Positions 25,755-34,530 of a stretch of DNA of 64,000 bases are shown here, piece by piece. The notes under the pieces are model-generated. The model was not told the DNA's origin. It ran no database searches and saw only the letters and a list, made by a program, of their open reading frames with translations. The translations under genes were made by a program, and so were the position numbers. Origin of the DNA: Chitinophagaceae bacterium 26-R-25 (GTDB lineage: Bacteria > Bacteroidota > Bacteroidia > Chitinophagales > Chitinophagaceae); contig JARWSJ010000001.1 of NCBI GenBank assembly GCA_029906195.1, positions 2,170,001-2,234,000 of the forward strand, given 5' to 3'. How positions within the stretch are numbered: the first letter of the stretch is position 1; each line of letters begins with the position of its first letter.

Positions 25755-27178
25755 TACAAAGTGTTTAACAAATCAAATACTTCATTGAGCTCCACTATAG
25801 CAATGTCAACATCTTCACGTGTTGTGCGCCAGTTTACAAATGCAGCACGAATGCATGACATACCCCTGTACATTGTTGGTGTCATGAACACTTTACCACG
25901 TTTATTCAATTCGGCTAAAACGGCCATTACCTTTTCTTTCCGGCCATTGTCTCCCTTCACAGTAAAGCAAACAGTATTCAACCTCACTGGCGCCGCAAGC
26001 ATGTAACCATCTGACTGATTTATCAACTCTCCAAATGTCACAGCCTGCGCAATATTTGTCTCTACAATATTTTTATAGCCTTCTTTGCCATAGGCCATCA
26101 GTGTAAACCAAACCGGCAACGCCTTGAAGCGACGGGAGTTTTCAGGCACATAGTTTAAATAGTTAAAGTCATCAAATGCATTGCCAAGATAGGGTGCATT
26201 CGAATTCTGAAATGTTTGCACCTGTAATATTGCATGCTCTTTCCTGGTAAAAACAACTGCGCTATCATACGGCACATTCATCCATTTGTGATTATCAACA
26301 GTAATGCTGTCAGCATTTTCCCAGCCCGCCAACAAGTGCTTAAAGGAGTCGCTGCAAGTTGCAAAGCCACCGAAGGCTGCATCTACATGCCACCAGAAAT
26401 TGTATTGTTTTTTAAGCACCGCAATTTCCTTCATATCATCAAAGTCAACCGTATTCACGGTTCCACCGCTTGCAATTAAAATAAAAGGCTCGTCTGGAGT
26501 CCTTTCTATGATTGTTTTCAACGCCATTACATCCATGCATTCCCTGTCTTCTAAAGTCGGCACGCTGATAACATTCTTGCTTCCAATGCCAAGCATCGCA
26601 AGCGATTTAACAGACGACGAGTGAGGGACGGAAGTGTATATTTTTATTCCAGCTTGCAATCCTTCGAGTGCAACATCATATCCCTTTTGTTTACCGGACC
26701 ATTGTCTCGCAACCGCCAATGCGGAGAAGTTTGACATTGTTGCACCGGTTACAAATGCGCCCATAAACACATCCGGCAAACCGAACATTTGCAACAACAA
26801 TTGAACCGTATGCATTTCCAGCATGGCCGACACATCACCATTGCCTTTTGCATTCTGCGTGTTCTGATCAAATACAGATGTTAGCCAGTCGCCCGCAATT
26901 GCTGCAGGAGTTGAGCCACCCGTCACAAAGCCATAATATCGTGGCCCAGAGGAAGCAATGATGTTATGCAAAAACTCTTTTTCAAATAATAGCTGTGTTT
27001 GTATCGCGCCCATTCCTTCATTTGACAACAACGGCAAACGATGTGAAGGGCTTTCAATACTGACAGGCCTTTCACGCAATTGCTGCAAATAAGAAATACT
27101 CAATTGCTTTGCAGCATCGAGAATCTGTTCTATTTGCGCATTATCGTTTGCGAGACTTCTATTCATTTCTACTAACAT
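25754..27178 (-). CDS. PLP-dependent group II decarboxylase-like protein
   Basis: The call gives about 474 residues from Met at 27178 (MLVEMNRSLAND). Met at 27166 is also possible. The longer frame to 27262 reads through a GCTCCTTCGGAGC repeat and is rejected. The fold is that of group II (aromatic-amino-acid, glutamate or histidine-type) decarboxylases: YYGFVTGGSTPAAIAGD, the cofactor segment HVDAAFGGFATC, and the PLP lysine in DNHKWMNVPYD. It lies between hisH and a GNAT inside the his cluster. Decarboxylation of an amino acid is likely; the substrate is not determined, and position alone does not prove histidine. Confidence 0.85.
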   Translation of the reverse strand: MLVEMNRSLANDNAQIEQILDAAKQLSISYLQQLRERPVSIESPSHRLPLLSNEGMGAIQTQLLFEKEFLHNIIASSGPRYYGFVTGGSTPAAIAGDWLTSVFDQNTQNAKGNGDVSAMLEMHTVQLLLQMFGLPDVFMGAFVTGATMSNFSALAVARQWSGKQKGYDVALEGLQAGIKIYTSVPHSSSVKSLAMLGIGSKNVISVPTLEDRECMDVMALKTIIERTPDEPFILIASGGTVNTVDFDDMKEIAVLKKQYNFWWHVDAAFGGFATCSDSFKHLLAGWENADSITVDNHKWMNVPYDSAVVFTRKEHAILQVQTFQNSNAPYLGNAFDDFNYLNYVPENSRRFKALPVWFTLMAYGKEGYKNIVETNIAQAVTFGELINQSDGYMLAAPVRLNTVCFTVKGDNGRKEKVMAVLAELNKRGKVFMTPTMYRGMSCIRAAFVNWRTTREDVDIAIVELNEVFDLLNTL

Positions 27179-27179
27179 A

Positions 27180-27255
27180 TCGCTCCTTCGGAGCTGGTTA
27201 TGCGAGGGTGATATAACTTGTTGTTCTACGATCGTTTTGCTCCTACGGAGCCATC
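27180..27255. repeat. GCTCCTNCGGAGC inverted elements before decarboxylase
   Basis: GCTCCTTCGGAGC (27182-27194) and GCTCCTACGGAGC (27240-27252) are two short palindromes 45 bp apart. They sit immediately 5' of the decarboxylase start and create an artificial upstream reading frame. Confidence 0.75.
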
Positions 27256-27310
27256 TTAACATCTATCCAAACCCTTGCTATTAAAAACTAACAACTCTCA
27301 ACTAGTCGCA

Positions 27311-27366
27311 GGGCGAATGCGATTCGCCCCTACCATTTTTCAACTTTCAATTTTCAACTTTCAATT
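27311..27366. repeat. GGGCGAATGCGATTCGCCC palindrome plus TTTCAA array
   Basis: The palindrome (27311-27329) is followed by CTACC and TTTTTCAACTTTCAATTTTCAA-type words ending just before the hisH stop. The layout is the same as at 8156, 33831 and 56034. Confidence 0.85.
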
Positions 27367-27370
27367 CCCC

Positions 27371-27967
27371 CTACTTTATTCCCAAACAAAAATTTCTCAA
27401 AATCTGCTCACCTACCTCTGCGCTTTTCTCGGGGTGAAACTGTACGCCGTAAAAATTGCCTTTGTGCAGTGCAGAACTATAAGGTTGAATATAGTTTGTG
27501 GTTGCAATGTTGTGCGAACCTAATGCAGCATGATAGCCATGCACGAAATAACAATAACTGTTTTCTTTTACGCCATTAAACAGTTCGGTTTTCAAATCGT
27601 AAATGTTGTTCCAGCCAATTTGCGGGATCTTTTCCTGCGCCTCAGAAGGCCTGAACTTAGTAACGCGTTCATCAAAAATATTCAGACAAGGCGTATCGTT
27701 TTCTTCGCTGTAGGCACACATCAACTGCATACCGAGGCAAATGCCCAACACAGGTTGAGTAAGATTTTGCAACACCTGGTCCAAGCCTCTCTCTTTCAAA
27801 TACTTCATGGCGCTGCTTGCTTCGCCAACACCCGGAAATATCACCTTATCCGCCTCTTTTATTTGCGCATGATCATCTGTAACAACTGCTTCCACTCCTA
27901 TCCTTTCCAGTGCGTACAAAACCGACTGAATATTTCCTGCGTTGTATTTTACAATTGTGAGTTTCAT
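27371..27967 (-). CDS. hisH: Imidazole glycerol phosphate synthase glutaminase subunit
   Basis: About 198 residues from Met at 27967 (MKLTIVKYNAGN). The longer frame translates a repeat. Class I glutaminase residues are visible: nucleophile Cys in GICLGMQLMC, His and Glu in VQFHPEKSAE. HisH supplies ammonia to HisF. It is the first his gene after trpA, with a 155-bp gap filled by an AAAGTCAAAA-word inverted repeat. Confidence 0.96.
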   Translation of the reverse strand: MKLTIVKYNAGNIQSVLYALERIGVEAVVTDDHAQIKEADKVIFPGVGEASSAMKYLKERGLDQVLQNLTQPVLGICLGMQLMCAYSEENDTPCLNIFDERVTKFRPSEAQEKIPQIGWNNIYDLKTELFNGVKENSYCYFVHGYHAALGSHNIATTNYIQPYSSALHKGNFYGVQFHPEKSAEVGEQILRNFCLGIK

Positions 27968-27997
27968 TGAGAAAGAAAGCTGTTTTTTTGATTGTTT

Positions 27998-28115
27998 TAA
28001 AAAAGTCAAAAGTAAAAAGTAAAAATTCAAAAACTTCTACTGCGAGCACCTTGACAGAAGCGAATACATATCATGCTTGCATTTTTTGACTTTTGATTTT
28101 TGATTTTTGACTTGA
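27998..28115. repeat. Inverted AAAGTCAAAA-word repeat between trpA and hisH
   Basis: The left arm (about 27998-28030) has AAAAGTCAAAAGTAAAAAG words. The right arm (about 28085-28113) has TTTTTGACTTTTGATTTTTG. It divides the trp and his parts of the cluster and could attenuate readthrough. Confidence 0.8.
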
Positions 28116-28122
28116 CACTTGT

Positions 28123-28893
28123 CTACGATAAAACATTGGCGATAAACTTCTTTGTATCAGCTTTAATGTCGGAAGAATTTTCCAACGCTTTCACAAATGC
28201 GCTTCCAATGATTGCACCATTGGAATGCTTGCTTGCCGATTCAAATGTTTGCTTGTCTTTTATACCAAAACCAACCAACACAGGATTTTTTAATTGCAAA
28301 TTTTTCAATCGTTGCAAATATGTTTCGACTGCCCCAAAGTCTTTATCATTACCGGTTGTAGACGAAGAAGATACTGCGTATAAAAACCCGGTACTTAATG
28401 CATCCAGCTCTTTCACTCTCTTTTCAGAGGTTTCCGGCGTTACAAGAAAAATAAAATCAAGTCCGTATTTTTTTATGATTGCTCCATATTCTGTTTCAAA
28501 TTCGTATTGAGGCAAATCAGGCAAAATCAAACCGTCAACACCTACTGCCGCCGCATCTGCGCAGAACTTTTCAAATCCATATTGCATTACCGGATTCATG
28601 TACCCCATTAATATAACAGGAACAGTAACGGTTTTACGAAAGTCTTTTAGCTGTTTAAACAATGTCGCGATCGTCATCCCATTGCTTAATGCAATCGATC
28701 CGCTATGTTGAATAACCGGGCCGTCTGCCAATGGATCGCTATACGGCATACCGAGTTCAATCAAATCCGCGCCGCTTTCCTGTAGTGCCTGCATTACCTG
28801 CAAAGTGCTGTCCAGCTTAGGATAACCCGCTGTGCAGTAAACATTGAGCACTCTGTTGCTTTTATTTTTAAAAACCTGTTCTATACGATTCAT
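28123..28893 (-). CDS. trpA: Tryptophan synthase alpha chain
   Basis: The 256-residue alpha subunit cleaves indole-3-glycerol phosphate. The catalytic Glu in DLIELGMPYSDPLADGPVIQ and the catalytic Asp region GVDGLILPDLPQYE are present, as are the phosphate loop VGFGIKDKQ and GAIIGSAFVKA. It follows trpB on the minus strand after a 101-bp gap holding repeat words. Confidence 0.97.
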   Translation of the reverse strand: MNRIEQVFKNKSNRVLNVYCTAGYPKLDSTLQVMQALQESGADLIELGMPYSDPLADGPVIQHSGSIALSNGMTIATLFKQLKDFRKTVTVPVILMGYMNPVMQYGFEKFCADAAAVGVDGLILPDLPQYEFETEYGAIIKKYGLDFIFLVTPETSEKRVKELDALSTGFLYAVSSSSTTGNDKDFGAVETYLQRLKNLQLKNPVLVGFGIKDKQTFESASKHSNGAIIGSAFVKALENSSDIKADTKKFIANVLS

Positions 28894-28894
28894 C

Positions 28895-28992
28895 GAATAA
28901 TAGTTGAATAACTGATTAACTGAATAACTGATGTCTTGAAGGCTGCCGCACCTTTCATTTTCAAATTCTCAAATCTTCAAATTTTCAAATTG
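28895..28992. repeat. ATTCAGTT-word and TTTTCAAA-word repeats between trpB and trpA
   Basis: GAATAACTGATTAACTGAATAACTGA (28911-28932 region) is followed by TTTTCAAATTCTCAAATCTTCAAATTTTCAAATTG words up to the trpB stop. Two different word families are adjacent in one gap. Confidence 0.75.
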
Positions 28993-28994
28993 CC

Positions 28995-30185
28995 TTACGC
29001 ATCCATGCGGTTCATGTAAGTTGCCAAATCCTTATCCCCGCGACCGCTTAAGCAAAGCACCACAACGTCTTTTGCCTTCAGTTGCAGTTGATTTAATCCT
29101 GCCAATGCGTGCGCTGATTCCAAAGCAGGAATAATGCCTTCGAGTTTGCAAAGATTGAACGCCGCCTGCACAGACTCATCATCTGTGGCACTTAAGAATT
29201 TACCACGACCGCTGTCAAACAAATGTGCGTGCAATGGTCCGATGCCCGGATAATCCAAACCCGCTGAAATACTGTGTGGCTCTACAACCTGACCATCTTC
29301 TGTTTGCATTACAATGCTTTTGCTGCCGTGTAAAACGCCCGCAGTTCCAAGTTGTGTTGTTGCTGCACTATGCCCGCTATTAACGCCAAGGCCGGCTGCT
29401 TCAACTGCTACCAATTGAACTTGCGGTTCGTCGAGAAAATGATAGAACGCACCAGCAGCGTTACTTCCCCCGCCAACACAAGCCACAACGTGCGTAGGTA
29501 ATTCGCTGCCTGTTTTTTCTTTTAGCTGCCATCTCGTTTCCTCGCTTATCACGCTCTGAAAACGTGCAACCATATCGGGATAAGGATGCGGCCCTACCAC
29601 ACTTCCAATCACGTAATGCGTATCAGTCGGATTATTGATCCAATCGCGAATAGCTTCGTTAGTTGCATCTTTCAGCGTTTGGCTACCACTTGTTGCAGGC
29701 ATTACTTTTGCGCCGAGCATTCTCATGCGAGCAACATTTGGTGCTTGCCTTTCAATGTCTTTTACACCCATGTACACAATACACTCAATGCCTTTCAGTG
29801 CACACACAGTTGCAGTTGCCACACCATGCTGACCTGCACCTGTTTCCGCAATGATGCGTTTTTTGCCAAGTCGTTGTGCAAGCAAAACCTGCCCAATCGC
29901 ATTGTTGATTTTATGAGCTCCGGTATGGTTAAGATCTTCTCTTTTTAAGTAAATGTTTGTGTTGAACTGTTTGCTCAAACGCTCGGCTAAAAACAATGGC
30001 GTTGGTCTGCCAACATAGTCTTTCAACAAAGCATTGAACTCATTCCGGAAACCTTTCTCGTACATAATTTCCAGGTATTTCGACTGTAGTTCTTCTACAT
30101 TACGGTGCAACATTTCAGGAATGTAAGCACCTCCAAATTTTCCATAATAGCCCTTCGTATCAGGCGATGTGAATGTATGTTTCAT
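28995..30185 (-). CDS. trpB: Tryptophan synthase beta chain
   Basis: The 396-residue PLP enzyme condenses indole with serine. The cofactor lysine is Lys92 in [15 protein letters not shown]. Motifs [31 protein letters not shown] and [13 protein letters not shown] match TrpB1. It is cotranscribed in trp order B-A after a GNAT gene and trpF. Confidence 0.98.
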   Translation of the reverse strand: MKHTFTSPDTKGYYGKFGGAYIPEMLHRNVEELQSKYLEIMYEKGFRNEFNALLKDYVGRPTPLFLAERLSKQFNTNIYLKREDLNHTGAHKINNAIGQVLLAQRLGKKRIIAETGAGQHGVATATVCALKGIECIVYMGVKDIERQAPNVARMRMLGAKVMPATSGSQTLKDATNEAIRDWINNPTDTHYVIGSVVGPHPYPDMVARFQSVISEETRWQLKEKTGSELPTHVVACVGGGSNAAGAFYHFLDEPQVQLVAVEAAGLGVNSGHSAATTQLGTAGVLHGSKSIVMQTEDGQVVEPHSISAGLDYPGIGPLHAHLFDSGRGKFLSATDDESVQAAFNLCKLEGIIPALESAHALAGLNQLQLKAKDVVVLCLSGRGDKDLATYMNRMDA

Positions 30186-30286
30186 TTTATATTATTTCAC
30201 GCAAAGCAGCATAAGAAGCAAAGGCGCAAAGGCAACAAGTTATTATACGCTTTGTTAAAAGAGATATGTTTAAAAAATCAGACTCC

Positions 30287-30322
30287 TCATTTTCAAATTC
30301 TCAAATCTTCAAATTTTCAAAT
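30287..30322. repeat. TTTTCAAATTCTCAAA-word repeat
   Basis: TCATTTTCAAATTCTCAAATC-type words lie just beyond the stop of the GNAT gene at 30330. A CAAAGGCGCAAAGG word (about 30205-30230) lies next to them. Confidence 0.7.
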
Positions 30323-30329
30323 TTGCGGC

Positions 30330-30818
30330 TTACAATGTGAGCTGCAAAAACTTCAAATCGAGCCATCGGTCAAACTTATAACCAACCTGTTTGAACAATC
30401 CTACTTCTTCGAAGCCGAATTTTTTATGCAGGTTAATGCTGACATCGTTTGTAGCATCGATGCCCGCAACGATCACGTGCATGTTAAGTTTTTTTGCGGC
30501 ATCTATCAATGGCTGCATGAGTAGCTTACTGAGACCTTTACCACGTGCTTTTTCCGCGACGTAAATAAGATTTTCCACCGTAAACTTATACCCTGTCCAC
30601 GGTCTGAATGGCCCGATGGAACTGAATCCCAGCACGTCGCCGTTTTCTTCGGCAACAAACACAGGAAATCCTTGTTCTTTTTTTGTCGCGAACCACTGCT
30701 GACGCATTTCCAATGTATGCGGGTTGTAGTCATACACAGCGGTGGTCTTTAATATCGCATCGTTGTATATTTCCAGTATTTGCGGCAAATCGGCTTCTGT
30801 GGCTTCTCTTACTATCAT
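30330..30818 (-). CDS. GNAT-family N-acetyltransferase (PAT/Bar-like)
   Basis: The 162-residue protein resembles the phosphinothricin/methionine-sulfoximine acetyltransferase type: IVREATEADLPQILEIYNDAI, LGFSSIGPFRPWTGY, the CoA loop EKARGKGLSKLLMQPLI, then DVSINLHKKFGFEEVG and YKFDRWLDLKFLQL. It detoxifies small amines in relatives, but the substrate here is unknown. It sits 11 bp after trpF and before trpB, inside the trp operon. Confidence 0.9.
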   Translation of the reverse strand: MIVREATEADLPQILEIYNDAILKTTAVYDYNPHTLEMRQQWFATKKEQGFPVFVAEENGDVLGFSSIGPFRPWTGYKFTVENLIYVAEKARGKGLSKLLMQPLIDAAKKLNMHVIVAGIDATNDVSINLHKKFGFEEVGLFKQVGYKFDRWLDLKFLQLTL

Positions 30819-30829
30819 GTGAAATTTTA

Positions 30830-31459
30830 TTACGACAACTCTTTAATAAATGTTTTTACCTTGTGCATGTCCTTTACGCCTGGACTTACTTCAAATTTGC
30901 TATTGATGTCAACAGCAAATAACGCTTTTGACGATGGCTCTTTTGCAAACTCTTTCAGCTTCTCAACATCGTCTGGCTGTATGCCACCACTCAGGAAATA
31001 TGGTTTGCCGATGGTTACATTTTTCAATTGATTCCAGTCAAACTTCTTTCCCGTACCACCATAACCCGCGCCCATTGTGTCGAACATAAACATGTCACAC
31101 ACATCCATATAAGGTTTGATCATCCACTCGATGCTATCGTTTTCACTCAAACGGAATGCTTTCACCACCGAGATATAATCTGAAATGCGTTCGCAGTAGC
31201 GGGGCGATTCATCGCCATGCAACTGTACCATGTGTAAACCGCATTCATCTACCATGTGCAATACTTCTTCTACCGGCGCATTTACAAACACCCCTACTTT
31301 GTTGATGTTCTTAATTTTCTTCAGTTGCAAAAGACTCATCTGTTTGAAAATGTACCTGGGCGATTTCGGATAAAAAATAAATCCTGCAAACGTAGCACCG
31401 ATGCTTTCTAATTCTGCTACTTGTTCTGGTTGCATCATGCCGCAGACTTTTACTCTCAT
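30830..31459 (-). CDS. trpF: Phosphoribosylanthranilate isomerase
   Basis: The 209-residue (beta/alpha)8 isomerase carries MRVKVCGMMQPEQV with the catalytic Cys, FIFYPKSPRY, VQLHGDESPRYC, and LSGGIQPDDVEKL. The start overlaps the trpC stop by 4 bp, so translational coupling is likely. Confidence 0.97.
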   Translation of the reverse strand: MRVKVCGMMQPEQVAELESIGATFAGFIFYPKSPRYIFKQMSLLQLKKIKNINKVGVFVNAPVEEVLHMVDECGLHMVQLHGDESPRYCERISDYISVVKAFRLSENDSIEWMIKPYMDVCDMFMFDTMGAGYGGTGKKFDWNQLKNVTIGKPYFLSGGIQPDDVEKLKEFAKEPSSKALFAVDINSKFEVSPGVKDMHKVKTFIKELS

Positions 31460-32253
31460 GTTCTTGTCGATTGGTTTTTAAGTTGTGAAACGAATGTGGC
31501 GAAAGCTTTTGAGGGGTCAGCCTCTTTCATAAAATTCTCGCCGATCAAAAATCCACGAAATCCGTTTTGTTTAAAAATATTAATATTTTCAATTGAACTG
31601 ATACCGCTCTCTGCAACTTTTATCTTATCTGCCGGTATCTTTTTCGACATGGCAATGCTGCGTTCTATATCTACGATAAACGTTTTCAAATTTCTGTTGT
31701 TCACCCCCACAATTTCTGTTTCATTGCAAATATGTTGCAACTCTTCTTCATCATGTAATTCAAGCAATACTTCCAATGACAACGACTTTGCAAATGCTGC
31801 CAAACGTTTTACTTCTGCCGGTGTAAGGCATGCTGCTATCAGCAAAATTACATCAGCTCCCATTGACTTTGCTTCTACAATCTGGTACTCATCTATGATA
31901 AAATCTTTTCGCAAAATGGGAATGTTGTTCACTCTTGCTTTGACCAGGTCTTCAGTGCTGCCACCAAAAAATATCTCATCTGTCAATACCGACAAACAAG
32001 ATGCTCCATTTGCTCTGTATGCGCTGGTAACCTCCACCACATCGGCAGTTCCATTGATCATTCCTTTTGATGGAGATTTCCTCTTAAACTCTGCAATAAT
32101 CCCAGTTCTGTCCTCATCCAGTAAAAATTGTTTCAGAGAAAATGTTTCTCTTCCAAAGAACTCGCTCTTCTTCAATTCTTCTATCGATTTTTTCGCTTTC
32201 CTTTCTGCTACTTCAATTTTCTTCTGCTCAATTATTTTATCTAAAATGTTCAT
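31456..32253 (-). CDS. trpC: Indole-3-glycerol phosphate synthase
   Basis: The 265-residue enzyme carries the motifs IIAEFKRKSPSKGMIN, VLTDEIFFGGS, PILRKDFIIDEYQI, GVNNRNLKTF and VAESGISS. The catalytic Lys residues in EFKRKSPSKG and LRKDF are present. It lies between the middle GNAT gene and trpF. Confidence 0.97.
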   Translation of the reverse strand: MNILDKIIEQKKIEVAERKAKKSIEELKKSEFFGRETFSLKQFLLDEDRTGIIAEFKRKSPSKGMINGTADVVEVTSAYRANGASCLSVLTDEIFFGGSTEDLVKARVNNIPILRKDFIIDEYQIVEAKSMGADVILLIAACLTPAEVKRLAAFAKSLSLEVLLELHDEEELQHICNETEIVGVNNRNLKTFIVDIERSIAMSKKIPADKIKVAESGISSIENINIFKQNGFRGFLIGENFMKEADPSKAFATFVSQLKNQSTRT

Positions 32254-32258
32254 CTTTA

Positions 32259-32365
32259 TAAGTTAAAAGTCAAAATTAAAAAGTCAAAATTAAAAAGCTG
32301 AAAGCCAAAAAATGTTCACAAAGTCGCACATGTTTTGACTTTTTACTTTTTACTTTTGAATTTTC
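32259..32365. repeat. Inverted AAAGTCAAAA-word repeat at GNAT 3' end
   Basis: The left arm (32263-32300) has AAAAGTCAAAATTAAAAAG units. The right arm (32334-32365) is TTTTGACTTTTTACTTTTTAC-like. The right arm supplies the stop and last residues (IQK) of the GNAT gene at 32350. Confidence 0.8.
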
Positions 32366-32787
32366 ATGCACACTTTAATATTACTCCTCTCCGTCACTTC
32401 AAATCCTAATCGTTTATAGAACGCTTCTGCTCTTTCATTTATCGCCAAAACCTCCAGCCTTATTGGCTTCTGCAACGTTCCCGCTCTTTCAATTAGTTGT
32501 TTCAAAATATCTGTTCCAATTCCCTTTTCCTGGTATTCGTTTACGATCAGGATGTTCTTTAAAAATATTTCGCTATCATCTTCCTGCACTTCCAGTAGCC
32601 CTATGCAATGATCTTCGGCAATTATGAACTCGATATTTTGAGGTTTATAATTTTTATATACAAATTCTCGCTGCCATGCTTCGTCCCATCCAAACATCTT
32701 CTCAACATAAGGTTTGATCGACCTTTTCTTAATGTCGAAAATCAATTCGCTGTCACCATTCATGGCGCGGATCAATCTGTATGTCAT
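32350..32787 (-). CDS. GNAT-family N-acetyltransferase
   Basis: The 145-residue GNAT protein has the acetyl-CoA loop VNEYQEKGIGTDILKQLIERA and C-terminal strand NERAEAFYKRLGFEVTERSN. Its start overlaps the trpD stop by 4 bp, so translational coupling is likely. The C-terminal IQK and the stop lie in a dispersed repeat. The substrate is unknown; it is one of three unrelated-looking GNATs threaded through the cluster. Confidence 0.88.
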   Translation of the reverse strand: MTYRLIRAMNGDSELIFDIKKRSIKPYVEKMFGWDEAWQREFVYKNYKPQNIEFIIAEDHCIGLLEVQEDDSEIFLKNILIVNEYQEKGIGTDILKQLIERAGTLQKPIRLEVLAINERAEAFYKRLGFEVTERSNIKVCMKIQK

Positions 32788-33776
32788 TGCATTGCTATTA
32801 ATTTTTGTAAGCTTTCGTAAGCTTTACCGCTTTCCAGGCTTTCCACTGCTGCGTTATAGGCTGCATCGTAATCTCCATATTTCCCGGAACCATTCAGTGC
32901 CATTGCTGCATTTGCAAGTACCACTGCATTCTGGGCCCACGTTCCTTTTCCCTGGATTACTTTAAGAAAAATCTTTGCTGCTTCTTCCGGCGTATTGCCA
33001 CCATAAATATCGGATGCATTTACCATTCTTTTGCCTAATTGCTCTGGTGTCATGATGCGCTCTCCGCGATTGGTGATCACTTTAGTATCGTTGGTGAGTG
33101 AAATTTCATCATAACCGTCGAGACTGTGTATGATGGCAAATTCGCGGTTGGTTTGTTGCAGCAAATACGTGTAGATCCTTGCCATTTCAAGGTTGTACAC
33201 ACCCACCAGTTGAAACGCAGGATTGGCCGGATTTACCATTGGTCCCAGCATATTGAAGAATGTTCTCACTGCAAGGTTCTTGCGAATTGGGGCAACGGTC
33301 TTCAATGCAGGGTGAAATATTGGTGCGTGTAAAAAGCAAATATTTGCCTCGTCCACTTCCTTTTGTAACACTCCGTTATCCGCCTTGAATTTATACCCCA
33401 GCTGCTCCATCACATTGGAGGCTCCGCTTACCGATGTGGCGCCGTAGTTGCCGTGCTTGGCGACTTTGTGCCCTGCACCTGCTACCACAAAACATGAAAG
33501 CGTGGAGATGTTGAATGTATTTTTCCCATCGCCACCGGTTCCAACGATGTCAATTACTTTGTGACCGTTCAGATCTACTTTCACGCACAGTTCCAGCAGC
33601 GCATCTCCAAAACCCTGCAATTCTGCAATGGTAATGCTGCGCATTAAAAACACTGTTACAAATGCCGTTATTTCGTGCTCGTTGTACTGTCCGCGGCTAA
33701 TGTTTACCAGCACATCTTTCGCCTGCTCGCGGCTTAGTGTTTTATGTTCGAATAAATATTGTAGAATCTTTTTCAT
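32784..33776 (-). CDS. trpD: Anthranilate phosphoribosyltransferase
   Basis: About 330 residues from Met at 33776 (MKKILQYLFEHKTLSREQA). The longer frame to 33869 reads through a GGGCGAAT repeat. TrpD motifs seen are VDIVGTGGDGKNTFNISTLSC, KHGNYGATSVSG and the acidic DEANICFLHAPIFHPA. It transfers phosphoribose to anthranilate. It lies after trpG with a repeat-filled gap of 110 bp. Confidence 0.96.
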   Translation of the reverse strand: MKKILQYLFEHKTLSREQAKDVLVNISRGQYNEHEITAFVTVFLMRSITIAELQGFGDALLELCVKVDLNGHKVIDIVGTGGDGKNTFNISTLSCFVVAGAGHKVAKHGNYGATSVSGASNVMEQLGYKFKADNGVLQKEVDEANICFLHAPIFHPALKTVAPIRKNLAVRTFFNMLGPMVNPANPAFQLVGVYNLEMARIYTYLLQQTNREFAIIHSLDGYDEISLTNDTKVITNRGERIMTPEQLGKRMVNASDIYGGNTPEEAAKIFLKVIQGKGTWAQNAVVLANAAMALNGSGKYGDYDAAYNAAVESLESGKAYESLQKLIAMQ

Positions 33777-33830
33777 TTTGTTTTTTTGTTTAACACCCTG
33801 ATTAATTGTTACGTCGCTGGCTCTGCACCA

Positions 33831-33894
33831 GGGCGAATGCGATTCGCCCCTACGCATCCCCATTTTCAACTTTCAACTTTCAATTTTCAATTAA
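33831..33894. repeat. GGGCGAATGCGATTCGCCC palindrome plus TTTCAA array at trpG 3' end
   Basis: The palindrome at 33831-33849 is followed by CTACGC and TTTTCAACTTTCAACTTTC words. The array contains the TGA stop of trpG (33887-33889). Confidence 0.85.
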
Positions 33895-34504
33895 TTTCCA
33901 GCCAATTCCTCAAAATCTTCTCGCCCATTGGTGTCAATACGCTTTCGGGGTGAAACTGCACACCCTGTACGTCGTATGTTTTATGGCGCAGTGCCATGAT
34001 AAAACCGTTGTCATCTTCTGCCGTTATTTCCAGTTCTTCCGGAAAACCTTTTTTATCTACCACCCATGAATGGTAGCGGCCAACTTCCAGTTCAGCAGGT
34101 AAATTGCTGAACACTTCGTTGGTGCCTTTAGGTGCAACTTTCTTTTGCGTAATGTTAGTTGCCACACCGTGGTAAACTGTTGACAGGTTGGTAAGGTTAC
34201 CACCAAATGCCTGCCCTATTGCCTGGTGCCCAAGACATACACCCAGTATGGATTTCGTTGCCGCATATTGTTTGATCAAAGGCAACAGCAAACCTGCTTC
34301 TTCAGGGATGCCGGGGCCCGGTGATAAAATGATCTTGTCATACTTATCAACATCTTCCAGCGAAATTTTATCGTTGCGGTAAACGTCCACTTTTGTGTGG
34401 GTTATCTTCTCTACAAGATGCACGAGGTTGTAAGTGAATGAATCGTAATTATCAAACACCAATATTTTTCCTACGCCTTTATTATCTGTTGTATTGTTAG
34501 CCAT
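33887..34504 (-). CDS. trpG: Anthranilate synthase component II (glutaminase)
   Basis: The 205-residue class I amidotransferase has ILVFDNYDSFTYNLVHL, nucleophile Cys in ILGVCLGHQAIGQAFGG and His-Glu in VQFHPESVLTP. It feeds ammonia to TrpE. Its start is 26 bp past trpE. The final residues LEIN and stop run into a repeat. The extra N-terminal residues before KILVFDN suggest the true start could be slightly downstream. Confidence 0.96.
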   Translation of the reverse strand: MANNTTDNKGVGKILVFDNYDSFTYNLVHLVEKITHTKVDVYRNDKISLEDVDKYDKIILSPGPGIPEEAGLLLPLIKQYAATKSILGVCLGHQAIGQAFGGNLTNLSTVYHGVATNITQKKVAPKGTNEVFSNLPAELEVGRYHSWVVDKKGFPEELEITAEDDNGFIMALRHKTYDVQGVQFHPESVLTPMGEKILRNWLEIN

Positions 34505-34530
34505 GGTTTTGTTTTAATTGACGCCCAAAA

